Assembly: GCA_904420435.1 (NCBI GenBank)
Contig: CAJFVK010000008.1
Coordinates: 1 to 36,418 of the forward strand
DNA length: 36,418 nt
Source of the DNA: an uncultured Oscillospiraceae bacterium
GTDB taxonomy: Bacteria > Bacillota > Clostridia > Oscillospirales > Oscillospiraceae
Direction of reading: 5' to 3'
Shown: piece after piece, positions 1-7,454 of the stretch
How positions within the stretch are numbered: the stretch's first letter is position 1
Layout: every line of letters starts with the position of its first letter
Position numbers and translations under genes: made by a program
Notes under the pieces: generated by a model
What the model saw: the letters and a program-made list of their open reading frames with translations, nothing else
Told to the model about the DNA's origin: nothing
The model's database searches: none

Positions 1-891
1 GCCACTGTCCCCACCAGCGTGGTTCTGGATGAAAACAAGATGTTCCTCGAGGTGTCCGGCGCCCGCCGCGTGACGGAAGCCCTGGTGATGGATCAGGCAA
101 CCGGAGAGTATTCCCCCGTTGATCCCGATGGCCGCTACACTCTGGCCTGCCATGACTATATGCTCTATGACAAGGGCGACGGCTTTGCCATGTTCGGAAA
201 GGACAACGTCACTGTATTGAAAGACCGGGTTATGGCGGATAACGAGGTCCTCATCAACTACATCGTGGATGAGCTGGGCGGCTCCGTACCCGCTGACTAT
301 GCCCAGGCCCAGGGGCGCATCACCATCAAGACCACCGCCGAGGCCGGGCATGTGGCTGGCTTTACTGATGTGACAACCGCCAACTGGTACGCTGACGCAG
401 TCGCCTACGCGGTGGAGCATGGACTGATGAACGGCGTCAGCGCCACCACCTTTGAACCCAACAGCACCATGAGCCGGGCCATGATGGTGACCGTGCTCTA
501 CCGGATGGCCGGTTCCCCCGCGGTGAGCGGTGAGAATGTCTTCACCGACGTGCCCAATGGCAGCTGGTACGCGGACGCGGTGACCTGGGGCGTGGAGAAC
601 GGCCTTGTCACCGGGACGACGGATACCACCTACGAGCCCAACGCTGGCATCATCCGGGAGCAGATGGCTACGCTGCTGTGGCGCTACGCCGGTTCGCCGG
701 ACGTTTCCGGCTCCGATGGGCTGGATCAGTTCACTGACGCCGCCAGCATCTCTGGCTACGCCCGGACTGCCATGGCCTGGGCCAGCCAGCAGGGGCTGGT
801 GAACGGCACCAACGGGACCCTGTCCCCCAGGGGCAGCGCCACCCGCGCGGAGATTGCCACCATTCTGATGCGCTATCAGACCGCTGCGTAA
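1..891 (+). CDS. Surface 5'-nucleotidase family protein, C-terminal part with three SLH domains (5' truncated by window edge)
   Basis: The open frame runs from base 1 to the TAA at 889-891, so the start lies upstream of the window. The first ~100 residues resemble the C-terminal domain of secreted 5'-nucleotidase/UDP-sugar hydrolase proteins: YTLACHDYML at about residue 46 followed by a GDGFAMFG segment, the family's usual substrate-binding end. Three S-layer homology repeats follow, each beginning FTD, near residues 121, 181 and 244; the second and third end with the typical RYAGSP and RYQ forms. SLH repeats normally bind secondary cell-wall polymer, so the enzyme is probably surface-anchored and removes phosphate from extracellular nucleotides. 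The metallophosphatase domain itself is not visible here. A strong terminator follows directly. Its placement next to purine-degradation genes may be coincidental. Confidence 0.85.
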   Translation, partial: ATVPTSVVLDENKMFLEVSGARRVTEALVMDQATGEYSPVDPDGRYTLACHDYMLYDKGDGFAMFGKDNVTVLKDRVMADNEVLINYIVDELGGSVPADYAQAQGRITIKTTAEAGHVAGFTDVTTANWYADAVAYAVEHGLMNGVSATTFEPNSTMSRAMMVTVLYRMAGSPAVSGENVFTDVPNGSWYADAVTWGVENGLVTGTTDTTYEPNAGIIREQMATLLWRYAGSPDVSGSDGLDQFTDAASISGYARTAMAWASQQGLVNGTNGTLSPRGSATRAEIATILMRYQTAA

Positions 892-903
892 GCGGCGGAC
901 GAG

Positions 904-937
904 AAGGGAGCACGGCTGACCGCCGTGCTCCCTTTTT
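904..937 (+). terminator. Rho-independent terminator of the SLH nucleotidase gene
   Basis: Perfect 11-bp stem GGGAGCACGGC (906-916) and GCCGTGCTCCC (922-932) with a 5-base loop, followed by five T (933-937). It begins 14 bases after the stop codon. Confidence 0.93.
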
Positions 938-1015
938 CCTGCGCGGAGGGCTTGGGGCGAACCGCATCACCGGAAGCGTGGCGCCGATACGGGAAAAACC
1001 GCCAAATCTTCCATC

Positions 1016-1044
1016 TTGCTTTTTCCCGGGGGGACGGCTATAAT
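1016..1044 (+). promoter_or_regulatory. Sigma-A-type promoter of the HD-domain gene
   Basis: A perfect -10 TATAAT at 1039-1044 lies 17 bases after TTGCTT at 1016-1021, a weak -35 (3 of 6 consensus bases). The predicted transcript starts about 20 bases before the HD gene. Confidence 0.7.
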
Positions 1045-1070
1045 GAAATCAGATCACAGGAAAGGGGGCG

Positions 1071-1607
1071 ATGCCGATGGGCCAGGAATTTGAGGAGATG
1101 ACAGAAGACATTCTCTGCCATCCGCAGTTCCAGGCGCTGCGGAGCTTCTGCCATCACGGCGGGGAAAACTCCCTGTATGACCACCTTGTGGATTCTGCGA
1201 AGTGTGCGTATCGACTGGCGGCCGCATTCGGCCTTTCCCAGGAGCGGGTGCGGGCGGTGACCCGCGCGGCGCTGCTGCACGACTTTTTTGGATATGACTG
1301 GCGCGATGAATCCCACAAGCAGATGGTCCGGCAGTACACCGGCTGGAAACGCCTGAAACAGATGCACGCTTTTTCCCACGGCGCCTATGCCGCCAAGCGC
1401 GCGTCCCTCTACTTCACGCTGGATGACCGCCAGCGCGGCGCTATCAGGAGCCACATGTTCCCTCTGGCCCCTGTGCCCCGCAGCTCGGAGGCCTGGATTG
1501 TCACCCTGGCAGACAAAATGGTCGCCTCCCGGGAGATGTCCGCTGCCGTGCGCTGGCATGTGCGGCAGCTGTATCACCGGGCACGTCTGTCCGTGGCGCA
1601 CTCCTGA
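1071..1607 (+). CDS. HD-domain phosphohydrolase-like protein
   Basis: A 178-residue soluble protein with the HD metal-dependent phosphohydrolase pattern: H38 in SLYDH, the H70-D71 pair in ALLHDFF, H103 and H128 in the middle, and D148 in TLADKM. Small proteins of this type in Firmicutes are annotated as HD-domain or phosphohydrolase proteins; the substrate is unknown, and I cannot tell nucleotide from other phosphoester activity. Two start codons are possible. ATG 1071 lies almost on the purine-rich stretch AAAGGGGG (1061-1068), while ATG 1077 has a better 8-base spacing and is probably used. It has its own promoter and is monocistronic. The neighbouring genes give no functional link. Confidence 0.85.
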   Translation: MPMGQEFEEMTEDILCHPQFQALRSFCHHGGENSLYDHLVDSAKCAYRLAAAFGLSQERVRAVTRAALLHDFFGYDWRDESHKQMVRQYTGWKRLKQMHAFSHGAYAAKRASLYFTLDDRQRGAIRSHMFPLAPVPRSSEAWIVTLADKMVASREMSAAVRWHVRQLYHRARLSVAHS

Positions 1608-1828
1608 GCGTGGAGCGCGGCGATTTCCTGAGCCGACCGGTGTAAGGCCAGTACAGGCGCGGGGCCGGCCCTTCCCGGGGGAGGAGATCTCCCGCCTGGC
1701 TGGGTGTGAGAGCGCCTGCGCGCAGAAGGAATTTTTCTGCGCTGGAGCTAAAAAAACCATCCGCCGGACGCCGGCGGAGAGGAGCGGCGGGCCCGCTCCG
1801 ATGATTCTCCGGATTCCCGCTGAACCGC

Positions 1829-2107
1829 AGGCAGGGACGGCTCATGCCGTCCCTGCCTAGTCTGTCGAAAAAGTCTGAACGACTTTTTCGCAGCCTAAAC
1901 ATGCCGTACCTTTCCCACTGCGGAGCAGTGGGAAAGTCCCCGCTTCGCGGGCCGCACGCCTTGCTTCGCAAGGCTTTGCGGGGCATTTGATTGGATTCGA
2001 GGAGGGCTTTGCCCCCTCGAGCTCCCCCAGCGCTGTGCAGCGCTTTATTTCTAAAGGGAGTTCTTCCACACGCTGGGCAGGGACGGCTTAGCTGTCCCTG
2101 CTTTTTA
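1829..2107. repeat. Cluster of short GC-rich palindromes in a ~600-bp non-coding stretch
   Basis: No convincing gene lies between 1608 and 2206. The stretch holds at least six consecutive hairpins. They include a perfect 13-bp stem with loop TCAT (1829-1858), the AAAAAGTC...GACTTTTT hairpin (about 1863-1889), CTTTCCCACTGC with its complement (about 1910-1936), TTCGCGAA-type and CCTTGC-type small stems (about 1940-1980), and a CGAGG...CCTCG stem (about 1998-2019). A last hairpin again begins GCAGGGACGG and is a terminator. The first and last hairpins share the sequence GCAGGGACGGCT, so the block is bounded by copies of one motif. This looks like a REP/MITE-like composite repeat. Whether it is repeated in the genome cannot be seen from one window. 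Confidence 0.6.
2077..2107 (+). terminator. Rho-independent terminator closing the palindrome cluster
   Basis: 11-bp stem (2077-2087 with 2091-2101, one G-U pair) with a 3-base loop, then five T. Its first arm repeats the motif GCAGGGACGGC of the hairpin at 1829. Confidence 0.7.
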
Positions 2108-2116
2108 TCATGAATT

Positions 2117-2163
2117 CACGAAAAACCCCAGGCAGGAAAACCTTCCCGCCTAGGGTTTTCCTA
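2117..2163 (-). terminator. Terminator of the ssnA-ygfK operon, probably bidirectional
   Basis: 12-base arms AAAACCCCAGGC (2122-2133) and GCCTAGGGTTTT (2148-2159) pair with one mismatch. On the minus strand the stem is followed by TTTTT. It lies about 45 bases beyond the ygfK stop. A run of ten G (2187-2196 on the plus strand) lies between the stop and the terminator. Confidence 0.75.
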
Positions 2164-2206
2164 TTGTGGCAGAAGCGAATCCCGGCGGGGGGGGGGAAAC
2201 CGGCCG

Positions 2207-5161
2207 CTATCCGATCAGATACCGGTAGCTGGAGAGGACGGTGCAGATCAGCACCTCGATCTCCCCCGGCAGGTCGTTGTCGCCGCGGAGGTCATATTCG
2301 CCCACCTTCCCGTCCAGGCGCACCAGCACCCGGCCGTTCTCCAGGGGCAGGAAGCCGCTGTTGTCCGGGCTCTCGTCAAAGCCCTCCCGGTCGTGGAAGA
2401 GGGTGAATTTCTCCTTATAGGGGGCGCTGTCGTAGGGGCAGAAGACGGCGCAGTTGCCGCACTCGTTGCACATCCGGTCCACATGGAGGATCTGGGGACG
2501 GCCATCTGGCAGCAGGATCACCACGTTGGCCCGGTTGGGGCACACGTCCGCGCAGACCTGGCAGACCACGTTGCAGCTCAGGCACCGGTCGCCCTCCCGC
2601 TTGGCGCTCTCACAGAGGACGCCCTTCCGGGCGATGGCCTCCTGGCGGGCGGCGTGGGCCATGTGGGGGATCTTCACCGGATAGGGGCTGCCGATGACAG
2701 CCTCGGCAAAGGCGGCCGCGTCGGCGATACCCTCCACCACCGTGGCGGGCCCCCGGAGCACGTCGCCGGCGGTGTAGACCTGGTCCAGGTTGGTAGTAAA
2801 GCCGGGGCGGCCCTTTTCGCCCACCTGGATGCCGTAGGAGGCCAGCATGTCGCCATCCACCTTTTCGCCCACAGCGGAGATCACCGTGTCGCAGTCGATG
2901 GAAACGGTTTCACCGGTTTCCACGGGGCTGCGGCGGCCGGAGGCGTCGGGCTCGCCAAGGACCATCTTCCGGCACAGGAGCTTGCCATCCTTCTGCTCCA
3001 CCGGGCTCACCAGCTCCAGGAACCGGACGCCGTCGGCCATGGCCAGCTCCAGCTCCTCTGCGTCGGCGGGCATATACTTCTTGGTGCGGCGGTAGACCAG
3101 GGTGCTGGATTTTGCCCCGGCCCGGAGGGCCAGACGGGCCGCGTCCATGGCGGTGTTACCGCCGCCGATGACGGCCACATGGCCCAGTTCCTCCACCTTG
3201 CCGCTCTTCACATCCCGCATCCAGCCGATCACCGGCTTCACACGGCCGGGGATGTCCAGCTGTCCGGCCTTCCAGGCGCCCACGGCGAAGAGAATGTGGG
3301 TGTAACCCTTGGCGCGCAGCTCCTCCACCGGGGGGGCGGGGGTGTTCAGCTTTACCTCCACCCCCATTTTCCGCATGAGGGCCGCATCCTTCTCAATGGC
3401 CTCATTGGAAATGCGAAAGTCGGGGATCACATACCGGACGATGCCGCCAAGGGCCCCCTCCCGCTCAAAGAGGGTGGTGGGGATGCCGGCCCGGCCGCAG
3501 AAGTAGGCCGCCGCCATGCCGGTGGGGCCGCCGCCCACAATGGCCACCTTTTTGCCGTCGTAGACGGGGGTGGGGGTCTTCAGCTCCGCCATCACCTGGT
3601 CGTAGCCCCGCTCCGCCGCCACCAGCTTGGAGGCGCGGATCTGCACCGGGGTTTCATAGAAGTTCCGGGTGCACTTGTCCATGCAGTGGTGGGCGCAGAT
3701 GGTGCCGGTGATGAAGGGCAGGGGATTCTTTTCCAGGATCACCCGGAGGGCGGCGGCGTAGTGGCCCTTGCGGCACAGCTCGATATATTCCGGGATATCC
3801 TGGCCGATGGGACAGCCGCCCTTGCAGGGGGCGGTGAAGCAGTCCATCAGGGGGACCTTGCTGTAGAGCTTGCGGCGGGGGAGGGGCTTGACGGCCTTCA
3901 CATGGTGCTTGTCGCTGCGGATGGCCAGGGCCAGGGCGTCCACTTTCTCCACATCCACCGCGGTGAAGGGCGCGAAGGGCATCCGCTCCAGCTTCTCCGC
4001 GATCTGGGTGAAGCGCTGGTAGCCGCCGGGCTTCAGCTCCGTGGTGGCCATGGTGATGGGCCAGATCCCGCAGGAGAAGAGCCTGTCGATGTTGAAGTAG
4101 TCCGCGCCGCCGGAGTAGCTCAGCCGGAGCCGCCCGTCAAACTCGTGGCTGACCCGGCGGGCCATCTCGATGGTCAGGGGGAAGAGGCTCTTGCCCGCCA
4201 TGTACATCTCCTGGCTGGGCAGCTCCCCGTTTTTCACATCCACCGGGAAGGTGTTGGAGAGCTTCAGGCCGAACTCCAGGCCGTTGTCCGCCGCCAGCGT
4301 CAGAAGCCGCCGGAACATGGGGATGGCGTCGGCATACTGGAGGTCCTCGTTGAAGTGGTGCTCGTCAAAGGAGATATAGTCGTAGCCCATGCCGTCCAGG
4401 ATGGAGCGGGCGCTCTCGTAGCCCAGAAGGGTGGGGTTGCACTTGACGAAGGTGTGGAGATGCTTCTCCGAGATGAGGTAGGAGGCGATCCGCTCGATCT
4501 CGTCCGGCGGGCAGCCGTGGAGGGTGGACAAGGTGACGCTGTCGGACACCCTGGGGGAGATGGAGTCGATGTAGGCACTCTCGGCGGGGAACATCTCCTT
4601 CAAAACAGCGATGCACTCCTGGAAGATGGGCTCCCGGGAGGCGTCCACCATGCCGCTTAGATACTTGTCGATCTTCTCCCCCTTGATGCCCTCCAAGTCG
4701 TAGCCCACGGACATGTTGAAGATGAAGCCGTTGGGATCGCCTAAACCGTAGACCTTGGAGAGGATCTTGCAGGCGCACCAGGCCTTCACATACTCCTCGT
4801 AAGCCTGGGGGACTGTCAGCTCCGTGCTCCACTCGCAGTTGTAGCACTCGTCCTCCGCCAGGATGCAGGGACGGTTGATGCAGGCGGCCAGATCCGCCCC
4901 GTCCACCTTCTGCACGGTCTTCAGCTCAAAGAATCGGGCGCCGGCAAAATAGGCGGAAACGATGTTCTGGGCCAGCTGGGTGTTGGGCCCCGCGGCGGGG
5001 CCAAAGGGAGTTTCGATGGTTTCGCCGCCGAAGATGGGCAGCTTCTTCTCTCCGGCCACGTAGGGCCGATGGACGCCGAAGATGGAGCCGTCCCGCCGGT
5101 ACTCGGTGGTGATCCAGTGCATCAGCTCCCGAAAGGGAATGGGAATCATTTTTTCAGACAT
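2207..5161 (-). CDS. ygfK: YgfK-type multidomain flavin/iron-sulfur oxidoreductase (putative selenate reductase subunit YgfK family)
   Basis: A 984-residue protein colinear with the YgfK family (E. coli homologue about 1030 residues). The N-terminal ~400 residues resemble a dihydroorotate-dehydrogenase-like barrel (TPFGPAAGPNTQ near residue 51). A GltD-like module follows, with a cysteine cluster CKGGCP near 443 and CAHHCMDKC. Two dinucleotide folds come next: IVGGGPTGMAAA near 540 for FAD and VIGGGNTAMDAA near 660 for NAD(P). Two 4Fe-4S ferredoxin motifs end the protein, CxxCxxxCxxC-type near 857-872 and CNECGNC near 898. The name comes from a proposed role in selenate reduction. The family is also part of the widespread gut-bacterial anaerobic purine/urate-degradation cluster, where an electron-transfer role is inferred. 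It is last in the ssnA operon. The start has AGGAG five bases upstream; a 10-bp GC hairpin (5186-5215) precedes it. Confidence 0.9.
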   Translation of the reverse strand: MSEKMIPIPFRELMHWITTEYRRDGSIFGVHRPYVAGEKKLPIFGGETIETPFGPAAGPNTQLAQNIVSAYFAGARFFELKTVQKVDGADLAACINRPCILAEDECYNCEWSTELTVPQAYEEYVKAWCACKILSKVYGLGDPNGFIFNMSVGYDLEGIKGEKIDKYLSGMVDASREPIFQECIAVLKEMFPAESAYIDSISPRVSDSVTLSTLHGCPPDEIERIASYLISEKHLHTFVKCNPTLLGYESARSILDGMGYDYISFDEHHFNEDLQYADAIPMFRRLLTLAADNGLEFGLKLSNTFPVDVKNGELPSQEMYMAGKSLFPLTIEMARRVSHEFDGRLRLSYSGGADYFNIDRLFSCGIWPITMATTELKPGGYQRFTQIAEKLERMPFAPFTAVDVEKVDALALAIRSDKHHVKAVKPLPRRKLYSKVPLMDCFTAPCKGGCPIGQDIPEYIELCRKGHYAAALRVILEKNPLPFITGTICAHHCMDKCTRNFYETPVQIRASKLVAAERGYDQVMAELKTPTPVYDGKKVAIVGGGPTGMAAAYFCGRAGIPTTLFEREGALGGIVRYVIPDFRISNEAIEKDAALMRKMGVEVKLNTPAPPVEELRAKGYTHILFAVGAWKAGQLDIPGRVKPVIGWMRDVKSGKVEELGHVAVIGGGNTAMDAARLALRAGAKSSTLVYRRTKKYMPADAEELELAMADGVRFLELVSPVEQKDGKLLCRKMVLGEPDASGRRSPVETGETVSIDCDTVISAVGEKVDGDMLASYGIQVGEKGRPGFTTNLDQVYTAGDVLRGPATVVEGIADAAAFAEAVIGSPYPVKIPHMAHAARQEAIARKGVLCESAKREGDRCLSCNVVCQVCADVCPNRANVVILLPDGRPQILHVDRMCNECGNCAVFCPYDSAPYKEKFTLFHDREGFDESPDNSGFLPLENGRVLVRLDGKVGEYDLRGDNDLPGEIEVLICTVLSSYRYLIG

Positions 5162-5234
5162 AGGTACTCCTCTCTCAGCTCTCCGCCCGCGCCGCGCCCC
5201 ATAGCCGGCGCGGGCCTGTTTTCGCAGATGGGGT

Positions 5235-5456
5235 TTACTCCGTAAAAGTGTATTTGACCAGGTTTCCGTGGCCGTCGCCAGTGGTGATCACCGTGTCGCC
5301 ATCAGCGGTTACGCTCCGGTCCAGGATCGGGAACCGCCCGTGTTCTGCCACATAGGCCTCCGGGCTCTCCGCCTCCGCCTCCACGATCTCCCGCTTGGCA
5401 AACTGGCTGCCGCCGCAGGGGTTGATATCCTCGATCATGATTTCAAATTTACGCAT
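5235..5456 (-). CDS. Small conserved-looking protein of unknown function between ssnA and ygfK
   Basis: A 73-residue acidic protein beginning MRKFEIMIEDINPCGG. It is soluble, with no signal or membrane segment. It has one cysteine in a CGG turn, many Glu/Asp, and a likely beta-strand C-terminus (VITTGDGHGNLVKYTF). I do not recognise the family. I chose the start at 5456 because AGGAG lies about 10 bases upstream. The longer frame to 5522 would run through palindromic repeat DNA. It sits in the same direction as ssnA and ygfK, 73 bases before ygfK, so it is probably co-transcribed and may be an accessory protein of the YgfK/SsnA system. Confidence 0.7.
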   Translation of the reverse strand: MRKFEIMIEDINPCGGSQFAKREIVEAEAESPEAYVAEHGRFPILDRSVTADGDTVITTGDGHGNLVKYTFTE

Positions 5457-5576
5457 GGTGTCTACTCTCCTCTCAGAAAAATACGTTGACCCAGCCGCCC
5501 CGGGCGGCGGCTCCAGTGACATCGGTCACTGGAGAGGGGTGAGGTCGAGGGGGACAGGGGCCCCCTCAAAAAAAGC

Positions 5577-5646
5577 TCAGTAGGTTCTGTGGTTGAGTTC
5601 CTCCCAGAGCTTCCGGCTCTCCTCCAGAATATGGGCGTTCTCGGCC
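5577..5646 (-). pseudogene. Second copy of the ssnA 3' end (remnant)
   Basis: In the minus-strand reading frame this segment encodes AENAHILEESRKLW, then EELNHRTY and a stop. That matches the last residues of intact ssnA (SELNHRAY) almost exactly. The nucleotide match covers about 45 bases with a single change in the central part and falls off toward the stop. Homology ends at about 5646, where palindromic repeat DNA begins. No start codon belongs to it. It is either the original ssnA 3' end, displaced by the 5647-5791 element, or a fragment of a second ssnA allele. Confidence 0.8.
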
Positions 5647-5791
5647 GTTCCCATGGGTAATTCCCATGGGAGCCCTGAATTGTCCTAGAAACGGCGGAAG
5701 TGAATTCCGCCGCCCCAAGGTTTTGTGCCGGGCCGGCACAAAACGCTTGTACGCCGCAAGCGGCGGGGAGGAGGCCGAGAACCCGCACGGA
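5647..5791. repeat. Palindromic element between the two ssnA 3' ends
   Basis: About 145 bp of consecutive short inverted repeats: CCCATGGG twice with a 5-base spacer, GGCGGAA with TTCCGCC, TTTTGTGCC with GGCACAAAA, and CCGC with GCGG. No ORF is supported. Both flanks carry the ssnA 3' end, so the element is bracketed by a direct repeat of about 45 bp. More hairpins continue to the left of the remnant (CCAGTGAC/GTCACTGG near 5512-5532), so most of 5457-5791 is repeat DNA. Confidence 0.65.
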
Positions 5792-7132
5792 TCAATACGC
5801 GCGGTGGTTCAATTCGCTCCAGAGCTTCCGGCTCTCCTCCAGAATATGGGCATTCTCGGCCTCCTCGTCGACGCCCACCAGTTCTCGGTCCTTCATAAGG
5901 AGTTTCCCGTTGCAGATGGTGGTCTGGCACTGGCGGCCGGTCATGCCGAAGAGCATGTGGCCGTCGATATTCTCGTGGGAGAAGGGGGTGAAGGGCTTGT
6001 AGTCCATGACGATCACATCTGCCGCCGCGCCGGGGGAGAGCTTCCCCAGGGGGATGCCGAAGTACTTCTCGCCGATGACCGGGTTATTTTGGAACAGCAT
6101 GGTGGTGACCTCGCCCCAGCCCACGTTGGGAAGACATGCGTTGTGCCGCTGGATGGCCAGGGCCACCTTCAGGCTCTCCAGCATGTCATTGGTGTAGGCG
6201 TCGGTGCCGAGGCCCACGGTGATGCCCCGTTTCATCAGCTGGAGGATGGGGGAGCAGCCCACGGCGTTGCCCATGTTGCTCTCCGGGTTGTTGACGCACA
6301 TGGTGCCGGTTTCCTGGAGAATCTCCATCTCCGCGGTGTTCACATGGATGCAGTGACCCAGAATCGTCATGGGGCCCAGGATGCCGTGGTCCTGAAGCCG
6401 CTGGACCGGGCGGCGGCCGTAGTTTCGGAGGGAGTCGTATACGTCGTTCATGCCCTCGGACACGTGGATATGGTAGCCGGTGCGGCCGTTGTTGGCCTCC
6501 ACCATCCGGTCAAAGGTCTTGTCGGAGATGGTGAACAGGGCGTGGCCGCCGAACATGGCTTTCAGCATGTCGCTGGGATTCTTCTCACAGTAGGTGATGA
6601 AGTCCGCGTTCTCCTGGATGGCCTGGAGGCTCTTCTCCTCTCCGTCCCGGTCGCTGACCTCGTAGCACAGGCAGGAGCGGATGCCGAATTTTCTGGCGCT
6701 CTCCGCAATCTCCATCAGGGAGCCGGGGATCTCACAGTAGGAGGCGTGGTGGTCAAAGATGGTGGTGACCCCCTGCTTGATGCAGTCCAGATACAGGGCG
6801 TCGGCGCTGGCCCGGGTACCCTTCAAAGTCAGATGCCGGTCAATATACCACCACTGGCCGTCCAGCACCTCATAGAAGGTGGTGGGGTTGTATCCGTCGA
6901 TGGAGAGGCCACGGGCCAGAGCAGAGTAGATGTGGGTATGTGCGTTCACCAGGCCCGGCATGATAACGCCGCCCCTGGCGTCCAGAAACTCCGCCTGGGG
7001 ATATTTGCTTTTCAGGTCGACGGTCCTGCCAACCTCCAAAATTTTCGTACCGTCGATGACCACGCCGCCGTCGCTGAGATAGGGGAGGGAGGGGTCCCTC
7101 GTAATCAGCCGTCCGTTCGCTAAAATATACAT
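5792..7132 (-). CDS. ssnA: SsnA-type amidohydrolase (putative purine-pathway aminohydrolase)
   Basis: A 446-residue member of the amidohydrolase superfamily matching the SsnA group (usual length about 440). Metal-ligand motifs are all present: the HxH pair in NAHTH (residues 65 and 67), a histidine in HIHVSEG, one in GHCIH, and the aspartate in LGTDAY. SsnA is a conserved member, with YgfK, of the anaerobic purine/urate catabolic cluster of gut bacteria; its exact substrate is not settled. The start at 7132 (second ATG) is preferred because AGGAGG is seven bases away; the ATG at 7138 is only one base from it. It is the first gene after promoter 7305-7333, behind a leader with an intrinsic terminator. 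Its 3' end is duplicated at 5577-5646. Confidence 0.9.
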   Translation of the reverse strand: MYILANGRLITRDPSLPYLSDGGVVIDGTKILEVGRTVDLKSKYPQAEFLDARGGVIMPGLVNAHTHIYSALARGLSIDGYNPTTFYEVLDGQWWYIDRHLTLKGTRASADALYLDCIKQGVTTIFDHHASYCEIPGSLMEIAESARKFGIRSCLCYEVSDRDGEEKSLQAIQENADFITYCEKNPSDMLKAMFGGHALFTISDKTFDRMVEANNGRTGYHIHVSEGMNDVYDSLRNYGRRPVQRLQDHGILGPMTILGHCIHVNTAEMEILQETGTMCVNNPESNMGNAVGCSPILQLMKRGITVGLGTDAYTNDMLESLKVALAIQRHNACLPNVGWGEVTTMLFQNNPVIGEKYFGIPLGKLSPGAAADVIVMDYKPFTPFSHENIDGHMLFGMTGRQCQTTICNGKLLMKDRELVGVDEEAENAHILEESRKLWSELNHRAY

Positions 7133-7298
7133 CTCCATTCCTCCTGTTCCGTTAGTTTGCGCCGGGCGAGCCCAATCATCCGGATAACAAAAAATGTTTC
7201 AAATCTACGGGAGATTTGAAACACTCAAGCAAAAAGCCGGAGTGATAGTTGCAGCCCGTGCGCGAAGCACTTCGTTACAGCTACCATTCTTGGATTGT
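7133..7298 (-). promoter_or_regulatory. Structured ssnA leader with attenuator, possible riboswitch of unassigned class
   Basis: The predicted transcript starts near 7298 and runs about 165 bases before ssnA. Its first half contains possible stems: GGTAGC with GCTGC, and a small GAAG...CTTC hairpin. The second half contains a complete intrinsic terminator (7186-7222) placed 54 bases before the start codon. A terminator between promoter and first gene implies conditional read-through. I compared it by eye with purine, TPP, SAM, cobalamin, molybdenum-cofactor, lysine, glycine and THF riboswitch signatures and saw none, and I saw no T-box sequence. Confidence 0.5.
7186..7222 (-). terminator. Intrinsic terminator inside the ssnA leader
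   Basis: Perfect 11-bp stem GTTTCAAATCT / AGATTTGAAAC (7212-7222 and 7196-7206) with a 5-base loop. On the minus strand it is followed by ATTTTTTG. It lies downstream of the ssnA promoter and upstream of ssnA, as an attenuator would. Confidence 0.8.
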
Positions 7299-7304
7299 AC
7301 TTTT

Positions 7305-7333
7305 ATTATAGCGGAACGCCGGAAAAATTGCAA
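7305..7333 (-). promoter_or_regulatory. Sigma-A promoter of the ssnA operon
   Basis: On the minus strand TTGCAA (7328-7333) and a perfect TATAAT (7305-7310) are separated by exactly 17 bases. This is one of the best promoters in the window. Confidence 0.85.
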
Positions 7334-7411
7334 TGGCATTGCTCTGAAAATTTCTCTGGCTGGCTGACAAAAAACGAGCACCCTTTTTGTACAAGTTGCG
7401 CCGGATATGGA

Positions 7412-7440
7412 GGAGCGGGCCGCACAGGGCGGCCCACTCC
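7412..7440 (-). terminator. Strong hairpin after upp, possible terminator
   Basis: 12-bp arms (7412-7423 and 7429-7440) with a 5-base loop. The single non-Watson-Crick position is a G-U pair in the minus-strand RNA, which fits transcription from upp. No T run follows, so termination efficiency is uncertain. Confidence 0.45.
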
Positions 7441-7454
7441 GGAAAGCCAATCGC

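Noticed and set aside
1038-1760. 240-residue minus-strand frame over the HD gene
   Set aside because: Low-complexity His/Arg/Pro-rich translation. The plus strand has a promoter, start site and HD motifs.
1863-2060. CRISPR array
   Set aside because: The hairpins differ from one another in sequence and length and there are no regular spacers.
2110-2406. 98-residue plus-strand frame after the palindrome island
   Set aside because: Arg/Pro/Gly-rich, spans the terminator and the G run, and overlaps the ygfK 3' end.
2393-4660. 755-residue frame on the plus strand rich in Gly, His and Ala
   Set aside because: It is the complement of ygfK in a GC-rich gene. The composition is that of a shadow frame, there is no ribosome site, and the minus strand encodes an obvious protein.
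5457-5522. Longer start for the small protein between ssnA and ygfK
   Set aside because: The extra 22 residues are encoded by palindromic repeat DNA; the ribosome site supports the start at 5456.
5666-7123. 485-residue plus-strand frame opposite ssnA
   Set aside because: Same reason: Gly/His/Val-rich translation opposite a clear amidohydrolase.
7133-7298. Purine (guanine/xanthine) riboswitch before ssnA
   Set aside because: The conserved loop sequences and P1 ends of the purine aptamer were not found; only an unassigned attenuator is supported.
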